Shown here: in pieces, positions 8,211 to 16,553 of the stretch
How positions within the stretch are numbered: the first letter of the stretch is position 1
How the letters are laid out: each line of letters starts with the position of its first letter
Assembly: GCF_014235785.1 (NCBI RefSeq)
Contig: NZ_CP060137.1
Coordinates: forward strand, 1,798,001 to 1,862,000
Reading direction: 5' to 3'
DNA from: Bacillus sp. PAMC26568
GTDB lineage: Bacteria; Bacillota; Bacilli; Bacillales; Bacillaceae
Length of the DNA stretch: 64,000 nt
The notes under the pieces: model-generated
The model's input: only the letters and a program-made list of their open reading frames with translations
Database searches by the model: none
What the model was told of the DNA's origin: nothing
Program-made: the position numbers and the translations under genes

Positions 8211-8981
8211 GTGCAGCAGATTTATGATAAAGAATTCATTTATAAACATGAAACTTCATTAAAATACTGGGAAAGAGATGCTTTTTTTTCTTTTGTGAAG
8301 AAAATGAAAAGCAAAGAATTAAGATTCCCTTGCATTCCTGCTACACAGGGTTTTGCAATGAATCATTTTAGGTATGTGTTTGTTGAGAATCCATTAGATA
8401 ATGACTCCTTATCTGATTTTGCCAAAAAGTTTAAGTATTATTCTGAAACCTCAGAGAGCACTGAAAGTTACTCATCACTTATTGTTTTTTTTAATAACAT
8501 TCCTTCTATAGAATCCTATACTATTGAAAATTATGAGAATCTATTCTGGTTTATCTTGTCAAAATTAAAACATTTTGATGAGAATCAATGGCCGATAGAA
8601 ATTCCATTTGATCCTGAAAACAAAGATTGGGAATATTGTTTTGCTGGAGAAAAGTATTTTATGTTTTGTGCTACACCTAATCATCGCCATAGGAACAGCC
8701 GCTTCTTTCCATATCTAATGCTGGCTATTACACCACGCTGGGTTCTAAATGAATTTAATAAGAATCAAGTCTATAGCAATAAAGTTAAAAATGAGATAAG
8801 AAAACGATTAAGTCAGTATGATACAATCGCACCACACGCAGATTTGAATCAGTATGGAAATGAGGACAATCTGGAATGGAAGCAGTATTTCCTAAGGGAT
8901 GATGATACTTCAGCACAATCTTGTCCTTTTTCGAGTCATCATAAAAAAGAAAATAAAAGTACAAATAACGAAAATAGGTAG
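8211..8981 (+). CDS. ycgG: YqcI/YcgG family protein, probable heme-dependent N-hydroxylase
   Basis: A 256-residue YqcI/YcgG-family protein. The hallmark FPCIPATQGF near residue 38, NHFRYVF, and FAGEKYFMFCATPNHRHRNS with RFFPYLMLAITPRW (residues 145-185) are present, as is the late EWKQYFLRDDD. Family members studied elsewhere (for example GntA of guanitoxin biosynthesis) are heme enzymes that N-hydroxylate guanidino compounds; the His cluster in PNHRHR is a candidate ligand region, which is my inference. Starts at GTG with AAAAGGAGGG upstream. It converges with a LysE exporter only 10 bases away and is followed by an amino-acid permease, recalling the B. subtilis ycgF-ycgG-ycgH set. Confidence 0.85.
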   Translation: MQQIYDKEFIYKHETSLKYWERDAFFSFVKKMKSKELRFPCIPATQGFAMNHFRYVFVENPLDNDSLSDFAKKFKYYSETSESTESYSSLIVFFNNIPSIESYTIENYENLFWFILSKLKHFDENQWPIEIPFDPENKDWEYCFAGEKYFMFCATPNHRHRNSRFFPYLMLAITPRWVLNEFNKNQVYSNKVKNEIRKRLSQYDTIAPHADLNQYGNEDNLEWKQYFLRDDDTSAQSCPFSSHHKKENKSTNNENR

Positions 8982-8991
8982 ATTTAGTCTT

Positions 8992-9621
8992 TTAATAAAA
9001 TAGGGAAATACATGCGTAGTAGCCAAAATAGATACCAAATCCAATCATAAACAAAGATGAGAGGATAGATATAAGTATGATGATTTTAGAGTGCAGGAAT
9101 TTTCTGGCAGAGCTTGAGACAGCTGCCATCGTAAAGTCCCATATTAAAATGCCGAAGATAATTGCAGCACTATACAATAGAAGCTGCTGTAAACTAGAAC
9201 TAGATACCGTTTTAGCTAAAACAGATCCATAAATACCTAACCAAAACATAATGGTTAAAGGGTTGGATATAGACATTAAAAATCCTGATAAAAAAGAGCT
9301 GAATCTTGAAGTATTCCCGCGAAAATCACTATTCATATTTATTTCCCTTATGCTTAAAAGACTTTCTATACCCGAATAAGTAAGGACAAAGAAACCGAAT
9401 ATCCAAAGGAATGTTTTCATAAAAGATGTATCTATAAAATGGATGACACCAAAATATACGAGCATCATATAGAAAATATCTGCGAGTAACGCACCAAATC
9501 CAAATATCCATGCATGAAAAAATCCTTTTTTAATTCCGCGATTAAGTTGAGCTGCATTTACAGGACCGATCGGTGCAGCCAAAGAAATTCCAAGAATCAT
9601 GTAAGTTAAAAAACTGTTCAC
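8992..9621 (-). CDS. LysE-family amino-acid exporter (YcgF-like)
   Basis: A 209-residue LysE/RhtB-type membrane protein with six hydrophobic segments. The opening MILGISLAAPIGPVNAAQLN has the family's G-x-x-x-x-P-G/I-P signature, and SGFLMSISNPLTIMFWLG the central N-P motif. I use the GTG at 9621, which has GGGAGGGTG in front; the longer frame to 9693 lacks a site and adds a non-membrane tail. It converges with ycgG. A minus-strand terminator-like hairpin at 9721-9755 lies within its upstream region and may attenuate it. Likely exports a basic or modified amino acid. Confidence 0.87.
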   Translation of the reverse strand: MNSFLTYMILGISLAAPIGPVNAAQLNRGIKKGFFHAWIFGFGALLADIFYMMLVYFGVIHFIDTSFMKTFLWIFGFFVLTYSGIESLLSIREINMNSDFRGNTSRFSSFLSGFLMSISNPLTIMFWLGIYGSVLAKTVSSSSLQQLLLYSAAIIFGILIWDFTMAAVSSSARKFLHSKIIILISILSSLFMIGFGIYFGYYACISLFY

Positions 9622-9720
9622 AATTTCACCCTCCCATTCATTTCTATAAGTAATCATATTCCCAACTAAAAGCCTGTACCACTTTAATTTCAAAATATTA
9701 CTTTGAAGCTTAGGGACAGC

Positions 9721-9755
9721 AAAAAAATACCCTGATTCTTTAAAGAACAGGGTAT
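9721..9755 (-). terminator. Terminator-like hairpin upstream of the LysE gene (possible attenuator)
   Basis: On the minus strand ATACCCTG and CAGGGTAT close a stem that continues through TTCTTTAAAGAA and is followed by seven T's. No minus-strand gene lies just upstream for it to end, so it sits about 100 bases in front of the LysE start, where it could end a short leader. I see no T-box or known riboswitch motif. Confidence 0.6.
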
Positions 9756-9953
9756 TATCCGATTACATATTATCACGATCTTTAGAGACGGTTATACGAG
9801 TGTTCATTATACTGCAGCCCCTTCTATCAGTGGCTTCTGTTTGCATTGTTGAAGTAAATCACTTAGCAAATATTCATATGGAGATTGTTCGAATCAAAAT
9901 ACATATTAGAAGCCTATTTATCGAACAATAATAATGGTGAAAGGGGGGGTTTG

Positions 9954-11309
9954 ATGAGCAGCTGCAGTCCCAGCAGTAATGAAAACAAAAATGGGGATCT
10001 CCAATGGTGGCAATTATCTTTAATTGGTGTGGGTTGTACCATCGGCACAGGATACTTTCTTGGTTCAAGTATCGGTATTCGCATCACAGGTCCTTCCATC
10101 GTACTATCTTTTTTATTGGCGGCACTAGGTACATATAGTGTTTTTAATGTCCTTGCAAAAATGACTGCGGAAGACCCGCAGAAGGGATCCTTTTGTTATT
10201 ATGCCGGCAAGGCGTATGGTAAATGGGCAGGGTTTAGCTGCGGCTGGAATTATTGGTGCTCTAATATTCTTATCATGGGCAGTCAGCTAACCGCACTTTC
10301 TATTCTTTCTAGATTTTGGTTTCCGAATGTAGCCTTGTGGATTTTTGCATCCGGCTACGCTGTTTTATCCATTGTCGTAGTTTTAACCGGAACGAAGGGC
10401 TTTGACAAGGTTGAAGATATTTTAGCCATTCTTAAATTTGCTGCAATTATCATGTTTATTATCCTTGCAGCAGCTGCTATTTTTGGATTTCTAAATGCAG
10501 CCAAAAAGCCTGAGGTATCCTCTGTTATCTCTGAATTGTTTACAGATGGATTTAAAGGGTTTTGGGCCTCTCTTATTTATGCTTTTTACGCTTATGGCGG
10601 TATTGAAGTTATCGGGATTATGGCCATGCAGCTAAAAAACAAAGAGGATGCACCGAAAGCTGGTAAGGTTATGCTTGTGTGCTTAACCAGTGTATATGTT
10701 TTATCGTTGGCACTTGCAGTCATTTTGGTATCTGTTGATTCATTTGATGATAAGGAAAGTCCATTTGTAACCGCTTTGTCAGGTTATAACCTTCCGTTTT
10801 TTCCGCATGTTTTTAATGGTGCAATCATTATCGCAGGATTTTCGACTATGACAGCTTCTTTGTTTGGAGTTACAAATCTTCTTGTAACGTTAGCGGAAGA
10901 TGGAGACGCACCTGCGCTTTTTTCAAAAAAAAGCAAAAGATTTAAACAGCTCCCTGTACCATCATTGGGGTTAGCAGCTTTAGGTCTTGTAGCATCGATT
11001 ATAACGGCCTTGCTGTTACCTGGAAAAATTTACGAGTATATCACGACCTCGGCAGGAATTCTTTTATTATATAACTGGTTTTTCATTATTATTTCTTCAT
11101 TTAAGAATCTGCAGAATACAATATGGAATAAAATCCTTTCTATCATAGGATTGGCATTGATTCTAGCCGCGATAGGCGGAACATTATTGGAAAAAGCCAT
11201 CCGCCCAGGTTTCTATGTAAGTTTGTTATTCGTATTAATTATTTGTTTAGTATGTCTAAGAATGAAAAAGTATTGGAAAAATGAAAAGAGTCAAATTCGA
11301 TATTATTGA
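9954..11309 (+). CDS. APC-superfamily amino-acid permease (YcgH-like)
   Basis: A 451-residue permease with about 12 hydrophobic segments. The first, LIGVGCTIGTGYFLGSSIGI, holds the unwound G-x-G-T-G binding motif of APC transporters; KAYGKWAGFSCGWNYWCSN and YAFYAYGGIEVIGIMAMQLKN are also typical. The ATG at 9954 has a run of seven G's as ribosome site; the frame open from 9885 has none. Substrate is an amino acid, not further defined. With YcgG and LysE it forms a plausible import-modification-export set. Confidence 0.87.
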   Translation: MSSCSPSSNENKNGDLQWWQLSLIGVGCTIGTGYFLGSSIGIRITGPSIVLSFLLAALGTYSVFNVLAKMTAEDPQKGSFCYYAGKAYGKWAGFSCGWNYWCSNILIMGSQLTALSILSRFWFPNVALWIFASGYAVLSIVVVLTGTKGFDKVEDILAILKFAAIIMFIILAAAAIFGFLNAAKKPEVSSVISELFTDGFKGFWASLIYAFYAYGGIEVIGIMAMQLKNKEDAPKAGKVMLVCLTSVYVLSLALAVILVSVDSFDDKESPFVTALSGYNLPFFPHVFNGAIIIAGFSTMTASLFGVTNLLVTLAEDGDAPALFSKKSKRFKQLPVPSLGLAALGLVASIITALLLPGKIYEYITTSAGILLLYNWFFIIISSFKNLQNTIWNKILSIIGLALILAAIGGTLLEKAIRPGFYVSLLFVLIICLVCLRMKKYWKNEKSQIRYY

Positions 11310-11355
11310 TCAAAAACTAGAGTAAGTTCAAATGAACCTGAATGAGGTGAATTAG

Positions 11356-11781
11356 GTGGCTAACACTAAGAATGAACAAACTGGAACTGAAGATGCGGTA
11401 TTATTAATGTTTTTATCGCTTGTTGAAAATGATGGGATAGAGGTAAATGTAACCCTTAATATAAATGGGGCAATCGTATCAGGAGTACTTATAAGTTCGA
11501 ATGCTTATTATGATGGTATTACTGAGTCATCAAAACAATTAAAAGATGATACAATGTCAAGAATTGTCGCAAAAAGATTTAGTGATTTAAAAGATGCTTA
11601 CATTAAACAAAAGCAAGAAGAAGGAGAAAAAGAAAAAAAGCAGGAACAAGGTACTTCAGCGACTTATCTCCATTTAAGAAATGCACGCTATCATAATTCT
11701 GCTTATCAGTCCTCCAATACTGCCTGGTGGAGAGGGAAAATTTCATCTGTCGATGCATTTTCTTTTGATTCTCTTATTTAA
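11356..11781 (+). CDS. gvpU: GvpU-like gas-vesicle accessory protein, orphan
   Basis: A 141-residue protein. The N-terminal half (LSLVENDGIEVNVTLNINGA, VSGVLISSNAYYDGI) and the C-terminal YLHLRNARYHNS, AWWRGKISSVDAFSFDSL match GvpU of Bacillus gas-vesicle clusters. A Lys/Glu-rich linker (KQKQEEGEKEKKQEQ) separates them. GTG start with GAGGTG upstream. No gvpA or other gvp gene is nearby, so it probably serves another role, or the cluster is elsewhere. It lies 46 bases after the permease and may be read from the same transcript. Confidence 0.68.
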   Translation: MANTKNEQTGTEDAVLLMFLSLVENDGIEVNVTLNINGAIVSGVLISSNAYYDGITESSKQLKDDTMSRIVAKRFSDLKDAYIKQKQEEGEKEKKQEQGTSATYLHLRNARYHNSAYQSSNTAWWRGKISSVDAFSFDSLI

Positions 11782-11805
11782 GAGTTATAAAACACATTAA
11801 GCAAA

Positions 11806-11886
11806 GAGAAAGCCGAGTAAGGGACAAGGATGTGATACATAAGGAAGTGTGTTATTCCAGCTTGTCCCAAGAGGGGCTTTTTTTTT
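11806..11886 (+). terminator. Large terminator after the gvpU-like gene
   Basis: GGGACAAG (11821-11828) pairs with CTTGTCCC (11861-11868), extended outside by AAAGCC with GGCTTT, and a nine-T run follows at 11878. The loop is unusually long (about 30 bases). Confidence 0.75.
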
Positions 11887-12318
11887 AGAGTATTTTATTT
11901 TGTTATTATGTAATTGTGGGAACTTTCACAAGATATACCCCTTTTTTTCCACTTTCATAATATAAAGGGACGTGAAGTTATTTCCTTGTTTTTATAACCC
12001 TCGAAATTGTAAATACACAACTATAGAAAAGGACGAGAATTTATAATACATTTTTAGGGGGATTTGTAGACTCAGTTTAATATTGGAAGATGGGGTTGTA
12101 TCTGGCATGGTAACTTATGCAGTTATTCAAAACATAAGAACTAAAATTAAATAACAATTGGTGAAAAATTGGTTAAGGAATGTTCCTGCGAAAAAACATT
12201 GTAATTAACGGCACAAGTATCTGCATGCACTGAGCAATCATGCAGATACCATAAGATTTGAATACCCAGCATATATAACACAAAGGAAGGTGTACTTATT
12301 TAAAGGATAAGAAGAGTT
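11887..12318. other. Intergenic stretch with one palindrome
   Basis: No gene is supported. A perfect 11-bp inverted repeat GTATCTGCATG (12217-12227) and CATGCAGATAC (12239-12249) with an 11-base loop has no T-run on either strand. A short open stretch at about 12070-12153 (LILEDGVVSGMVTYAVIQN) looks protein-like but has no start or ribosome site. Confidence 0.4.
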
Positions 12319-13551
12319 TTAGTAATATACTATTTTTCTTTCCTTAGGTTTTCCTTTAAAATTTTTAAAAACAAACAATAAGATTGTCAACCCTAAGAGA
12401 CCTGCAGATATAAAACTTATATTTAAGTGATTTTTTATAACCATAGTCATGATTGGCGGCCCGGCTGCAACTCCAATGAACCTTGCAGAACTGTAAAAGG
12501 AAGAAATAGTGCCTCTTTCATCTTTCTCAATATTTTCCGTCACCATTGCATCTAAAGTTGGCAGCATAGCACCAATAGCCAAACCCACTATACTTGTAAC
12601 GACAAATAACCATACAAGTTCATCCTTTACAAAACCTACAAAGATTACACTAATAGACAAAATAAGCAGACTAAAAATGGTTATATACCTCATCATAACT
12701 AAATTACCTTTAATACATCTCCCAGTAATAAAAGAAGAGATACATAAAACCAGCAGAGGAATTGCCAATAAAAACCCTTTTTTCACACCTTTTAATTGAT
12801 ATACTTTCTCTAAATGATCTGAAATAAAAAATAAAACACCAAATAGTATAAGCATAACAAATGCTCCAAGGGAAAAAACGATGTAAAGCCATTTACCCTC
12901 TTTATGAAATGTTTGCTTAGTCCTTGATAAAAACTCCTTGAATTTTATCGGTTCTTCTTTTCGTTTAGGAACCTTTACAAAAATAAAAACAAGAACAATT
13001 GAGATTAAACTAAAAAAAGAAATTGAAAAGAATGGAATAAACCATAAAATAGCAGCGAAAAAAGAACCTATAATTGGACTAAGTACCTTACCAAACGTAT
13101 TTGAGGTTTCTATTACGCCTAGGCATGAGCTTGTCTTTTCATCATCATTTTTATACAAATCCCCTACTAAAGGCAATATGATTGGAGATGCCCCGGCTGC
13201 TCCTATTCCCTGAAGGACTCGTCCAATAATAATCCACATATAAGGATCATCGAGTTTCCATGATGAAAATCCAGCAATTAATCCACCAATTAATGCAATT
13301 AAGAGACTAGGTAAAATAACAATTTTTCTGCCGATTCGATCTGATAAATATCCTGCGATTGGAATCAATATAATGGATGCTATAGAATAGCTTGTTATTA
13401 CCATACTAGATTGGAATGAAGTAATATGTACTTCTTTTTCGAATATTGGCAACACAGGAATCAGCATTGAATTGCCAAGTGTCATCACTAGAGGAATCGA
13501 TGCCATGCTTACTAAGCACCATTTGCTTACTTTTTTTCCCTCATTTACCAT
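12319..13551 (-). CDS. MFS transporter, DHA1 drug-exporter type
   Basis: A 410-residue membrane protein with 12 hydrophobic segments. Motif A between segments 2 and 3 is GYLSDRIGRK; the motif C-like region GRVLQGIGAAGASPIILPLVGD and LGVIETSNTFGKVLSPIIGS fit drug:H+ antiporters, and resemble Bacillus exporters of the YmfD type by eye. GAGGTG precedes the ATG. No adjacent regulator. Substrate unknown. Confidence 0.87.
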   Translation of the reverse strand: MVNEGKKVSKWCLVSMASIPLVMTLGNSMLIPVLPIFEKEVHITSFQSSMVITSYSIASIILIPIAGYLSDRIGRKIVILPSLLIALIGGLIAGFSSWKLDDPYMWIIIGRVLQGIGAAGASPIILPLVGDLYKNDDEKTSSCLGVIETSNTFGKVLSPIIGSFFAAILWFIPFFSISFFSLISIVLVFIFVKVPKRKEEPIKFKEFLSRTKQTFHKEGKWLYIVFSLGAFVMLILFGVLFFISDHLEKVYQLKGVKKGFLLAIPLLVLCISSFITGRCIKGNLVMMRYITIFSLLILSISVIFVGFVKDELVWLFVVTSIVGLAIGAMLPTLDAMVTENIEKDERGTISSFYSSARFIGVAAGPPIMTMVIKNHLNISFISAGLLGLTILLFVFKNFKGKPKERKIVYY

Positions 13552-13873
13552 AAATGCACCTCATAATCATTTTCCTATTCAGGTTGACATGTTTCAGATA
13601 TTAGTGTTGCCATTATGGTTGTTTTTATGTAATTATCAATTTAACCTAAGATTGAAATGAATAAAAGAAATAAAAGGGAAAGAAAGTGCAATGAAATTGA
13701 TCAGGTATTTTGGAAAGAATTATGGAGTAAATCATCTGGTTTTGAAATAATTAGAATTTGGAAAACAGGAGGGAGGTTTGTGTAGTAAGATAGGTATTAG
13801 AGTAGCTTTATGCAAATAACATAAACCGTTAAAAGAAAATCATATTTCTACATACTAATTGGAGGAGTGCCCC
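13552..13873. other. Divergent intergenic region with a doubtful 42-codon frame
   Basis: It lies between the MFS gene and the acetyltransferase. An open frame at 13657-13785 (NEIDQVFWKELWSKSSGFEI) reads like a protein fragment but lacks a ribosome site. The last 15 bases hold the GGAGGAG site of the next gene. Confidence 0.35.
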
Positions 13874-14398
13874 ATGAATACTTCTTTCATCAAATTAACA
13901 GAACCTACCCTAATCCTTGTTGAAGTGTTTAATCGTTGGGAAAACGACCCCACTTTGATTCCGTTGACACGCCCCAGCCAAAATAAGTCAGAATTGGAAC
14001 AGAAGAGGATTATTACCCTTGATAACATAACAAAACGCTTAGAAGACCATCACATCTACCTGATCTATCAGAATGACCAGCTTATCGGAGAAATGAACTA
14101 CATGGTAGATCCGAGCCATCTCTACAAAAAAGACAAAGGAACGGCCTGGATAGGGATTACGATAGGTGAGCCTGAAGGCAGGGGTAAAGGGATTGGTTAT
14201 GCAGCGATAAAATATTTAGAGGAACAGATTAAGAAGCAAGGTCTTAATCGGATTGAATTGGGAGTATTTGAATATAATATACAGGCCCAGAAGCTGTACC
14301 AGAAGATGGGATACAAGGAAATCTGCCGTATAGAAAAATTCACCTATTGGCAAGATAAATTGTGGTCAGATATCCGTATGGAGAAGTGTTTTCACTGA
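13874..14398 (+). CDS. GNAT-family N-acetyltransferase
   Basis: A 174-residue acetyltransferase. Motif A is IGITIGEPEGRGKGIGYAAI (residues about 95-115) and motif B NIQAQKLYQKMGYKEICRIE, as in RimJ/RimL-type GNATs. The ATG at 13874 has GGAGGAG 6 bases upstream; a TTG at 13859 would precede that site and is rejected. It stands alone. Acceptor unknown. Confidence 0.88.
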   Translation: MNTSFIKLTEPTLILVEVFNRWENDPTLIPLTRPSQNKSELEQKRIITLDNITKRLEDHHIYLIYQNDQLIGEMNYMVDPSHLYKKDKGTAWIGITIGEPEGRGKGIGYAAIKYLEEQIKKQGLNRIELGVFEYNIQAQKLYQKMGYKEICRIEKFTYWQDKLWSDIRMEKCFH

Positions 14399-14455
14399 GT
14401 TCATTAATTCAATAAGGTAATAAGTAAAGTACCTAAGAATTATCCTCATGGAACA

Positions 14456-14506
14456 CGTATTGAACCTGCACATGTGAAGAGATACAAAGTCACTGAGCAG
14501 CTTTAA
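14456..14506 (+). pseudogene. C-terminal remnant of an ABM-type monooxygenase gene
   Basis: The codons encode IEPAHVKRYKVTEQL and a stop, nearly identical to the last residues of the intact monooxygenase at 41559-41852 (LLEPAHVKRYTATEQL). The similarity continues through the downstream terminator to about 14637, so a segment of that locus was duplicated and all but its 3' end lost. Confidence 0.8.
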
Positions 14507-14570
14507 AAGCTTATTTAGGTTAAAGTAACGGTTCGTCCTTTTTTATGTAAAAGACATTATCTATTATATA

Positions 14571-14632
14571 AAAACCTTCTTTGCCTGGTATACAATGTCG
14601 TTAACAATATATCAGGTCAAATAAGGTTTTTT
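14571..14632 (+). terminator. Terminator belonging to the duplicated monooxygenase segment
   Basis: AAAACCTT (14571-14578) pairs with AAGGTTTT (14623-14630), with an inner pairing of CCTGGTAT with ATATCAGG. It is the counterpart of the hairpin at 41933-41996 and now lies behind the acetyltransferase gene. Confidence 0.7.
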
Positions 14633-14707
14633 ATATGCCCTGTATTCTTTAGGCTCTGTTAAACTTTATTGTTGATTTTATGGTAAAAATTAATTGGAAC
14701 TCAATTT

Positions 14708-15247
14708 TCAGAGTTCCAATTTTTTAATTCGTTTAAAATCTTTATTCATAGAGGAAATCTTCAATTCTCTACTTCTTAACAAATTTTTAATATCAGAGAC
14801 ATTATCGTATGAGAGTTGAATGTAAAAGTAGTTAATAAACTCTAAAATTGCAAAAATATATATGAAGAAGGTGATTATTAACCCACCTAAGGGCAAAGAT
14901 GGATACCATTTAATGAAATCAAAAGCAAATATAACAATTGGGGTAATAATCATAACCATATTCACCGTTTTTAAATAATGTAACTGTCGAATAACCTTCA
15001 ACGGAGTTATAGGATTATTCTCATTTCTTAGTCTTTTAAGTTTTACATACCAATAAATCGTTCCTTGTAATAAAAAAAACTCTAAAAGGATAAAAGATAT
15101 CCAAAATGAATATAGAGAATACAATTGTAGATTGGGGAATGCGTAATTTAGTAGAAAACTAACAGGTACAAAAGTGATTATAGAAAATAATTCCCCAGAA
15201 TATAAATAAGCCAACCTTTTTTCTAATGTTTTTTTCAAATTTACCAC
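14708..15247 (-). CDS. Hypothetical four-helix membrane protein
   Basis: A 179-residue protein with four hydrophobic segments: LFSIITFVPVSFLLNYAF, FWISFILLEFFLLQGTIY, VNMVMIITPIVIFAFDF and GLIITFFIYIFAILEF. The cytosolic loop and C-terminus are basic (KLKRLRNENN; KDFKRIKKLEL). GGGAGGTGAGTG lies before the start. I do not recognise the family. It stands just downstream of an IS remnant on the same strand. Confidence 0.6.
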   Translation of the reverse strand: MVNLKKTLEKRLAYLYSGELFSIITFVPVSFLLNYAFPNLQLYSLYSFWISFILLEFFLLQGTIYWYVKLKRLRNENNPITPLKVIRQLHYLKTVNMVMIITPIVIFAFDFIKWYPSLPLGGLIITFFIYIFAILEFINYFYIQLSYDNVSDIKNLLRSRELKISSMNKDFKRIKKLEL

Positions 15248-15293
15248 TCACCTCCCTGCTATACATTATATGGATTAAATTGGTATAAGAAAA

Positions 15294-15940
15294 CTAAATC
15301 TTGAATTTTGACAGTCGCAAACTGTCATATGTGTCAGTCACTTCAAATACAAATGATGTTAATAGAAATTCTTTTATATGTTGTTTGGTGTTTTCGTTAC
15401 TACGACTATCCACAAATAAGAACCAAGCAAGGTAATTATCAAGATATTTCGATGCCACACCTTTAAAGCGGTTTACCCAATGTTTCAAACGTGAATGAAG
15501 ACCATTAACATTTTGAATGTGATATAAGCCCTTAATAACGTGTTTACCGCTGTCTGATTTAATTCGGTAATGCTCTATCCCTTTTTCTTTTGCATAGGTT
15601 TTATATGCTCTCCAAGCATCAGTTACAATTACGTTTTCACTGGAAAGTTTAGACCCGATTAAATTATCGACCTTTGTTTTCACAATACGCCCCATACAAG
15701 CAACTTTAGAGACAGTTGCTTTAGTTCGGTCTCTGGCAACAAGAACACAAACTTGTTCGTAGCTAATACCTCTGTGTTTAGATTTCCCTCCACGCTTTCG
15801 TGGTTTACGGTTAGTAATACCACGTTGTCCCTTTTGAGAATATAGGAAATAGGTCTCGTCAATTTCAACGATACCATCAAAATGTTTAATATCCATTTGT
15901 TTTAAAGCACTCAATAATTTGTGTCTCCAATAAGCTGTAT
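15294..15940 (-). mobile_element. IS1595-family transposase, 5'-truncated
   Basis: About 215 residues of an IS1595-group transposase remain: the end of the helix-turn-helix (YWRHKLLSALKQM), the first catalytic Asp in VEIDETYF, the basic loop RKPRKRGGKSKHRG, the second Asp in ENVIVTDAWRAY, and the C-terminal HVQNVNGLHSRLKHW-like segment (read IQNVNGLHSRLKHWVNRFKG) with YLDNYLAWFLF. The zinc-ribbon N-terminus, about 90 residues, is missing. At about 15935-15945 the frame runs into codons of an oxidoreductase on the other strand, so the element was cut by a deletion or rearrangement. No terminal repeats were identified. Not expected to be active. Confidence 0.85.
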
Positions 15941-16186
15941 TCAGCAGATGGTGTTTATACAGATACACTAACATTGGATCAAGCTATGCTTGATGATGTC
16001 ATGGTGGCCGTATTAATAGATGGGGACCTCATTACTGAAAAAAATGGTGGGCAAGTACGGCTGATTGTGCCAAAAATGTATGCTTACAAGTCTGTTAAGT
16101 GGCTGAACCGAATTGAGCTAATCGATTATGTACATATTGGATATTGGGAAAAACGCGGCTACTCCAAAGATGCGTGGGTTCACTAG
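15935..16186 (+). pseudogene. Molybdopterin-dependent oxidoreductase, C-terminal fragment
   Basis: About 83 residues matching the end of sulfite-oxidase-type molybdopterin enzymes: YSADGVYTDTLTLDQAMLDD, the MVAVLIDGDLITEKNGG turn, VRLIVPKMYAYKSVKWLNRI and HIGYWEKRGYSKDAWV. The molybdopterin-binding domain upstream (about 60 percent of the protein) is missing, cut at the same point as the IS1595 transposase. There is no start codon or ribosome site in the retained part. It is a dead fragment and notable only because the rest of the window is rich in cofactor genes. Confidence 0.8.
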
Positions 16187-16315
16187 ATGAAAAGATTATA
16201 CATGCAGGGTATTGGCCCGGTTTTGTTATCGTTCGAATAAAAGTAACTCAATAATGAATGAGATACAGAGTCATAGGAGAGATACCAGCTTTTATGCAGG
16301 GCAAAGAAATAAAAG

Positions 16316-16364
16316 AAGCCTGTATCAAAGATTACTTGGTAATCTTTGATACAGGCTTTTTAAT
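16316..16364 (+). terminator. Strong terminator after the oxidoreductase fragment
   Basis: A perfect 20-bp stem, AAGCCTGTATCAAAGATTAC (16316-16335) with its complement (16339-16358), a 3-base loop and a T-run. The interval 16187-16553 otherwise shows nothing coding. Confidence 0.9.
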
Positions 16365-16553
16365 TCAATAGTTAATTGTAATTATATAAATTGAACATCG
16401 AGCCTGTTGCAAGTTGCTGCCGGAACCTTTGAAAATCGTTTGGCACTTTTCTTACGAAGCATAAAAATTACAAAAGGAAGCCGAATCGCTGCTCTCCTTT
16501 CAATCTTTTATTCTAGAAAGACCCCTTCACAAAGGAGTTTCCAATCAATCATT

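Noticed and set aside
12070..12153. Short protein-like stretch LILEDGVVSGMVTYAVIQN
   Set aside because: No start codon or ribosome site, under 30 codons, and no convincing family.
15290..16200. Complete, active IS1595 element
   Set aside because: The transposase lacks its N-terminal zinc-ribbon region and no terminal inverted repeats could be identified.
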